Part shown: piece by piece, positions 58,080-64,000 of the stretch | How the letters are laid out: each line of letters starts with the position of its first letter | Numbering within the stretch: position 1 is the first letter of the stretch | Source of the DNA: Gnetum montanum | Lineage: Eukaryota; Streptophyta; Gnetopsida; Gnetales; Gnetaceae | Direction of reading: 5' to 3' | DNA length: 64,000 nucleotides | NCBI GenBank assembly: GCA_015680685.1 | Contig: MNCI01014738.1 | Span: 246,318 to 310,317 of the forward strand | Made by a program: the position numbers and the translations under genes | The notes under the pieces: generated by a model | Seen by the model: only the letters and a program-made list of their open reading frames with translations | Told to the model about the DNA's origin: nothing | Databases searched by the model: none

Positions 58080-60515
58080 TTTTAGAAGCCATTCAACTAT
58101 GAGTATTTTCCCTATGTCTTTGATAGGAAAAGCACTTGATTGGTATCATGCATTGCATAGCTAATCCATATCCTCTTTAGAGGACTTAGTAGCCAAATTT
58201 GTCAACTACTTCAAGTATAACTTGAAGCCTGACACAATGCTTGAACAACTCATGGAGATCAAGCAAGGATCCCTAGAACCCATGAAAAAATTCATTTAGT
58301 GGTGGAATGAATTGCTAAATTAGTTACCAAAGCCTATAGCTAAAGTTGATTTGTTAGCCATATTTAAGGGAATAGTTAATGACTTCATCAAGTGTAAACT
58401 CTACTACCTTGATCCATGATACCTTAGCTAGGCATTCTCTCAAACTAAAAATATAGAGAATGCTACAAAAGCTAGTCATGATCCAACCTATATATCATAT
58501 AAAAACCAACACACTTGAAGAGACAAAGAAAATAGTAAAAAAAAAAACAACATAACTATAGCAACTGTAACAAAAGAAATAAAGATTACAAACTAATGGC
58601 GAAAGGCCAATCCACCCAAGGCCCCCACCAATGACCACAACAATCAACCATCATCCTTTAGGACCACTACATCAACAACAACCAAAGTTAACTTCAAAAC
58701 AAGACACAAGTCCAAATACACTGTGTTGCCATTAAAACCATCTAAGTTCTTAGATTAGCTTTTGAAAAGTGGGTGTATTCAATATAAACAAATGTCTAAA
58801 GCTTCCCAAAAGAAGCATGATAGTTTCTATGAAATAACTAAGGACCCCTCTCTGGCAATGAAAGTTGATTCCAAGTTTCCTAGATACTTCAAGCTGGACC
58901 ACTTCTACCATTATCATCAACCACCCAGACATGACATAGACTTCTGCCTTGGATTGAAGGATGACCTAAAAATGATGATAGATATGGGGGAGCTAGTCTT
59001 AGATGCTTCCAATCTAGTTTGACAGCAAAACTAGTCGATACAGGTCTACAAGGACCTGTTGAATGTTAATGGCATTCTTTATGGTATTTTAGCATTCAAC
59101 ATTGATGATGATCAAATACCTACAAGGGAACCACTCATGATTCAAGTACCCCTCTATGATGAAAGGGCTTCTTTAGCTTCCCATAACTCAAGATCCCCTT
59201 TCATCATGAGAGCACCATTACAAATGCCTCCGAGGGAACCTTTTGTCATCAAGGTCCCCCAACCCAATATAATCCAAATAGCTATAGCCCAATCAACAGT
59301 GCAACAACCCCTTGTGGTGGCTAATGCTACTACCTCTTCCTCATAGGTTATGACTAACAACCAAAAAAAATTAGCTAAATAAAGGAAGAAGCATAAGCAA
59401 AAGCCTAACAACAAGAGAGACAAGTAGACAAAAGCAAAAATTGAAGTGAGTCCACTGAAGTCCACTCCCATTTCAACTATACCCATGACCTCCTCTCCCC
59501 CAACCTATTCAACCAACAAGCCACAGGAGGACACTAAAGCTCACAACCAAAACAAAAATAAAGAACCGCAATAGCCATATCCTAAAGCTAAAGCTCACAT
59601 TTTGGGACACATGAAGGAACTAAAGCACAACCATGGTGACAAGCCCATGGCCAACAATAAAAACCTCCTCAGTGCAATGGACCAAGTTAAGCAATCCCTC
59701 AAGCAAAAAAAAACATAAATTAAGCTTGTATGACTTGATCATGAATTCCACCACACATCATGAGGTGCTAGTCAAAATGTTGACTTCCATCTCCATTAGT
59801 AAGGATATCCTACTAATGAGGAATCCATTCATACAGTGATGATTCCTCCCTCATCAAGGAAGGTGAACTCAACACCTTAACATTTCACAATAGTGAAATT
59901 AAGATTAATCCCTACAATGGCGAAGTAACTATAGATCCTTTATTCATAACCATATGCATAGGAAAATTTAAAATAATTTGTGTGCATGTTGATGATGGAG
60001 CAGCAACCAACATCATCACATGCACCATCATTGAGCACTTAGACTTAACTAAGCAAATACGACCTACAACAATTGTAGCTCTTAAGTCCTTCAAGGGATC
60101 TATCTCCTTAGATTTTGTCGTAAAGGACCAATTCCCCACAACCACTAATTTCTTGGTGGTGGAAAAGACACCAAGATTTAACCTGATCCTGAGAAGACCT
60201 TTGTTGGTTTAATTACAAGCTATGTCCTCTCCCATCCATCAAGAAATTCACCTTACTTACAAGGGAGGTAAAATCATCACTCATGGTGATAATATAGATC
60301 CCTTAGTTGTTAACAATGTAAACATAGAGCAAGGGTCCAAAGTGGAGCTTCTAAAAGAAGCTCCTAACCATGAAGAGCAAAAACCTAAGAAATCCAATGA
60401 TGACAGTGATAAACAATGGAATACATTATGGTATGAACTCCATTTTAACATCATAAGCAAAGGGGATGGTGAATATAAGCTTATGCAGAGTAAACCTTAT
60501 TCCCTAATCTTATAA
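58080..60515 (+). pseudogene. Gag-protease of element H
   Basis: Gag of an older member of the same family. The Retrotrans_gag region (58,110-58,480) has GKALDWYHALHS, FVNYFKYNLKPDTMLEQLM and NDFIKCKLYYLDP. Then come a lysine-rich stretch, LLKSGCIQYKQMSKASQKKH (58,762), and a zinc-knuckle-like region DHFYHYHQPPRHDIDFCLGL with an incomplete Cys/His set. The linker carries PFIMRAP and PFVIKVP motifs (59,110-59,270). KLSLYDLIMNSTTHHEVL follows, shifted by an A-run at about 59,703. Protease: HVDDGAATNII (59,982-60,015) and RFNLILRRP (about 60,180), then SSPIHQEIHLTYKGG. Frames are broken by TAG and shifts. It is followed by the dyad tract and antisense aORF copy 3, the same order as in element B. 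Confidence 0.82.
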
Positions 60516-60784
60516 AGATTAGGAAGAATCTACATAAGTGAATTTTACCTTAACCTTCCCATGCCCCTATGACCAGATGTAGCAATAGCCATGTAGCCTT
60601 ACTTTTCTTTTCTAGTTTATTTTATCTTTTTTATGCATTTATTATTTTACTCTTTATACACATAGCCCATGCATGTAGCCTAAGTTTGTTTGCATTTTTA
60701 CCTATTTGCTACAACCTTTCTTTATTTTTTACATATGTTATAAACATTGAAGAAGCCTTATAAATATATGTCTCTTTCATACCC

Positions 60785-60930
60785 CATCTACTAAGACTTT
60801 AAATTAGCATTATGATACACTAAGACCTTAAACTAGCATTATGGCCCACCATGGCCTTAAATTGGCAACCCAAATACACAATCACATAATATAACTTGTG
60901 CCCATGATGGCCTAAAAATAGCAAACATCT
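60785..60930 (-). repeat. Dyad-repeat tract of element H
   Basis: Three or four units, seen on plus as GGCCCACCATGGCCTTAAATT and TAAGACCTTAAACTAGC. On the minus strand (sense for aORF copy 3) they read TTTAAGGCCATGGTGGGCC and so on. One unit keeps perfect GGCC/GGCC arms. Position between protease and aORF equals the tract at 25,490-25,760. Confidence 0.7.
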
Positions 60931-61211
60931 TATTTATTATCACACTTCTTTTTATCGATTAGTCATTTAATGTTATAACCAAAACATCAACATATCCATT
61001 CTTAATGTTTACAACATTTACTACTACTATAGATACATATATCCAAAAATAAAATCAAAATTTAAATCTAAAGTTAAAATGTCCATAACATACATAGCCA
61101 TGGCCACAATGTGTGGCAAGAATGTCAAATAATAACAACCATCTCTTAACATATTTTTGGCTAATCATAGCCATCAACATGAAAGTAAAGACAAATAGTC
61201 AACAAGCTAAA

Positions 61212-63790
61212 CTAATGGAGGTTGCTGAGTGGCATCCAAAGGAGGAAGTGGTGGGTCATTTCCACCCTCACCGCTAGGGCTCCCAATGTCTCCTAAGGCT
61301 TGAAATGCAACAATGTATATCCACTTAGTAAACCATATTCAAAATCAAAACCATATTCAAAACTAAAACTAAAACATAAAATATATCAAACCTATGGAGA
61401 TTCTGGCTTCATGACTTCTAGGGGTAGATAGGAAAGGCTTTCCTCCAAACAATGGAGGATCTAGTCCTCCTTCATGTTGACCTAATCAACATCCCCATGA
61501 TCAATGCTAGAAAGAATGTCAATCTTGTCTATAGAAGTTCAAGTAGAAGGCTCCCAGGTACTAGTAGCTATAAAGGTCTCACCTGCAACAATGGTAGTCT
61601 GAAGAGTAGGGGATTACTCCACCTTCAAAGTACTTTCAAAAAGTTGATAAGCACTCTCCATCTAAATCCCTTGGATGAAAAGCTCTCTCTTCTAGTGTTC
61701 AACCAACTCCTCCTTGAGCCACTTTAGGTAGGCCCCATGTCCTACCTTGTACTATCACTTATGGACCTATTGTGTCTTGCCCCACTTAAGGATCCAATCA
61801 CAATGATCCTTCCAATCCTCAACATTTTAGGAGATGAGCTCCATCTACATACATTATTTTACCATCTCTCATAGGACCACTACTTTATCCTAAATGACAT
61901 GCCAATAGCAAGCCCATCTGATCTCCTTACCTATAATTCTCCAAAGTTAGCCACTTGGGCTTTCACAAAGGTCTTATGATCTCAAAGATCTCTAATTGTA
62001 TCCTCTTGCTATTAAATCTTTTTCCTTAAGGCCACAAGTTCTCCCATAGGGATTTGTTGGACCTCTCTAGCTCCCATGGAGTTTTTGCATGCGACATTAC
62101 TAATAGCAGTCTCATACAACTTCATAGGTACACTAGATACATCAGAGGGAACCTTAGGCAAGGATTCTATCTCCACGTCTCTATTGAGGTTCCACTCCAT
62201 AGAAGGCACTACACAAGCATAAAAAAAATCATAAAACATAATGCATGACCTAAGCTAAGCATAATACAAGTGAAGCCTATGACTAAAGCACATAAAACAA
62301 AATCCTTACCTATCTCGAGTGTAACCTAACGCAACTGATTAATGATGTCCTTAACCATCCCATCCATGAACTCCAATTTTTCTAGATTCTCTACCCATGA
62401 TTTCACATGAACCTTAGGGATGAGAACTTGCACTAGTGATTTAGGAACTACTGTAAGCATAACAATCATCAAAAGGTTAGGATGATAAACAATGAGATAT
62501 AATGAAAATATTAAGACATAGGCATACCTACATCCTCCTCTTCTTCCTCCTTAGGGATGATGATGGGGGATGTACCTAGTATCGCCTCACCAAGCAATGC
62601 ATCTAGATCATCTATACCTGCATTAGCAAGCCATTTAACCATAGGTTTCTTTAGGAGTGTCTCTTCTACATGCCTTTGTTCTACCTCTGCAGTAGCTTGG
62701 ACTACCATAGTCTGACACTTGTCTACAACCATAGCACATAGAAAATAAGTTAACACATGAAACTGTAAAGTATTCATAAACTTTAAAACATGAAATTTCC
62801 AAATTTAAATAAAGCATACCTGTAACTACCTACTATAAGCTTAAACTTAAGCTTCTTCGGGAGTAGGCTATTCTAATGTTGGGAGTGCCTCTACCATAGG
62901 CCTCTTGAGTTTCTCCCTAGCTATCCCTTTAGCCTCCATATGCTATCATCTAGCATCCTAGACACTAGTGGGAAAGGTAAAAGGTTCATCATCATCAATA
63001 CTATCAGGAGACTTGTACTACCTAACATCAAGATTCTTAGTAGTAATAGATAAAATATCATCCATCCCCTCTAGTGGATTCTAGGCTTGCATTTTTGGAT
63101 AAATGTGCTTTATCCAAGGCCTAGAAATTTGGCTTAGGTCTTGGAAATCCATCATCCATTCTTGTACACCACCAAAAACTCTACAAACCTCCTAAGCTAA
63201 CCTACAAAAAATGCAAAGTGCATATAGATTATCATAGAGGTGTAAGCACAAAGTCTAAGGATCTCCTCTCAAAGCCCAGTAGCCAAAGTGTTTGCCCAAT
63301 CAAATTTGATGTCCTCCATCATGACCTTCTTAAGGTCCACCCCTGTGCTAGGCTAATTACCTTCTTTTGTAATGTCAGTTTGGAAAATGCATGAGACCTA
63401 AACAAAAGATATGATTCCTTTACACCAAGGTCCATGAAGCTACCCATTGAAATTAGAGAGTGGCCCATGTTAACATCAAGCCACTTTCGAACTTTTTTGT
63501 AATGGCCCAATTCCCTTACTATCTTGGTGGAAACCTTTTCCCCATTAGCAAAGACATCAAACAAGTCACAAAAGAGGCCAACACCTATGTCCATGTTCAC
63601 CTTCACACCTTAGATGATGGTGCTAAAATGATCAACCTTCTCATCAAAGGAGTCGATGACATGCAACATTTGAGTAGCAAGAATAGAAGGGATGGGTTCC
63701 ATGAATACATCAAGCAAACCTACATGCTAGATGTTTACTTGAACATTTTGAGGCACCTATCCCTTTAGCCACTCCTATGGTGATGTCACC
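61212..63790 (-). pseudogene. Antisense gene (aORF), copy 3, old and 5'-incomplete
   Basis: A diverged paralogue on minus, antisense to element H. The exon 4 equivalent (about 63,770-63,100) has MLHVIDSFDEKVDHF, LFCDLFDVFANGEKV, HAFSKLTLQKKV and RRFVEFLVVYKNGW, which align with LFGVLADG, HAFPHLLTQGKV and KHFVEFLVVQEDG of copy 2. Acidic region: NAGIDDLDALL...IIPKEEEEE (about 62,630-62,540), matching DAGEFDNIFDDV of copy 1. Then WVENLEKLEFMDGMVKDI (about 62,400-62,350) and a donor GATAG/GTAAGG at about 62,311, the same place as in copies 1 and 2. Exon 7 start: acceptor TTGTGTAG then PSMEWN...SLPKVPSDVSSVP (62,210-62,130). Last exon: LGDIGSPSGEGGN, stop at 61,212-61,214. The 5' exons should lie beyond the window. 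Confidence 0.68.
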
Positions 63791-64000
63791 TTACCAAACT
63801 TCAAGATGAGGGTATCCTCATGACATGAACCTAAAAATGGTATAATAACATCAGCCAAGGTGGAAGGTCTTGTGAAGTACTAACCAGAGCTTAGCATCAA
63901 CATGAGCAATTTCAACAACCAAGAAAAGCAATAGGACACTCAATGTTATAGCCATAAAAACACTAGAAGCTATAGCCTTTATGTTTACCTTTCCTTTTCT

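Noticed and set aside
1-64000. Host protein-coding genes, tRNA or rRNA genes
   Set aside because: No frame or RNA-like sequence outside TE families could be supported. Remaining open frames are short and lack recognisable domains.

Overview
The window looks like heterochromatic DNA from a large, repeat-rich plant nuclear genome. No intact host gene, tRNA, rRNA or CRISPR array was recognised. Nearly everything I can interpret belongs to decayed Ty3/gypsy LTR retrotransposons. The best preserved family is placed in the Tat lineage because its pol carries two RNase H domains (a degenerate RT-linked one and an archaeal-type one with FDGAS, AEY and GDSQL motifs), a GPY-type integrase end and no chromodomain. 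The species cannot be told from the sequence; a gymnosperm or another plant with slow TE removal would fit.

Layout. 1-4.6 kb: minus-strand gag/protease and RT/RNase H fragments joined in the wrong order. 5.2-10.1 kb: plus-strand, multi-exon, decayed gene (here called aORF, copy 1). 10.4-13.5 kb: LTR, leader and gag start of a plus-strand element (A). 13,548-31,517: a nearly complete 18-kb minus-strand element (B), inserted into the gag of A with matching 5-bp target duplications AACCT. Its order is 5' LTR, leader, gag, protease, aORF copy 2 (antisense), RT, RNase H x2, integrase, 3' region, 3' LTR. 30.3-39.3 kb: a tandem array of about 2.6 kb units, each one LTR (minus) plus one gag slice (plus). 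39.3-42.96 kb: the 3' half of a minus-strand element (C), cut by a plus-strand LTR/gag element (G, 42,959-47.9 kb). Element G ends in a gag-integrase deletion fusion and an inverted gag segment. 48.8-56.2 kb: AT-rich older DNA with a worn, second type of Ty3/gypsy pol (about 50.3-53.0 kb). 56.2-64 kb: an old diverged relative of the B family (H): LTR, leader, gag-protease, then aORF copy 3 in antisense, running off the window.

The main discovery candidate is aORF. It is an intron-containing gene of unknown product that lies in antisense between protease and RT of this Tat family. It sits there in element B, at the same place relative to RT in copy 1, and at the same place relative to protease in H. 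The two younger copies share a TATA-type promoter region, and several splice sites match between copies. Tracts of a roughly 22-bp dyad repeat lie on both sides of the gene. Extra antisense ORFs are known in Tat elements, and a PR-RT intron is known in Ogre, but an antisense gene with introns lying between PR and RT is not something I recognise.

Coding copies are all dead. Many premature stops are TAG or TGA where a paralogue has CAG or CGA, as expected from deamination of methylated cytosine. Single Ns at 7,022, 30,074 and 30,338 mark assembly joins. The block between the last two is an apparently exact inverted copy of nearby sequence and is probably an assembly artefact.
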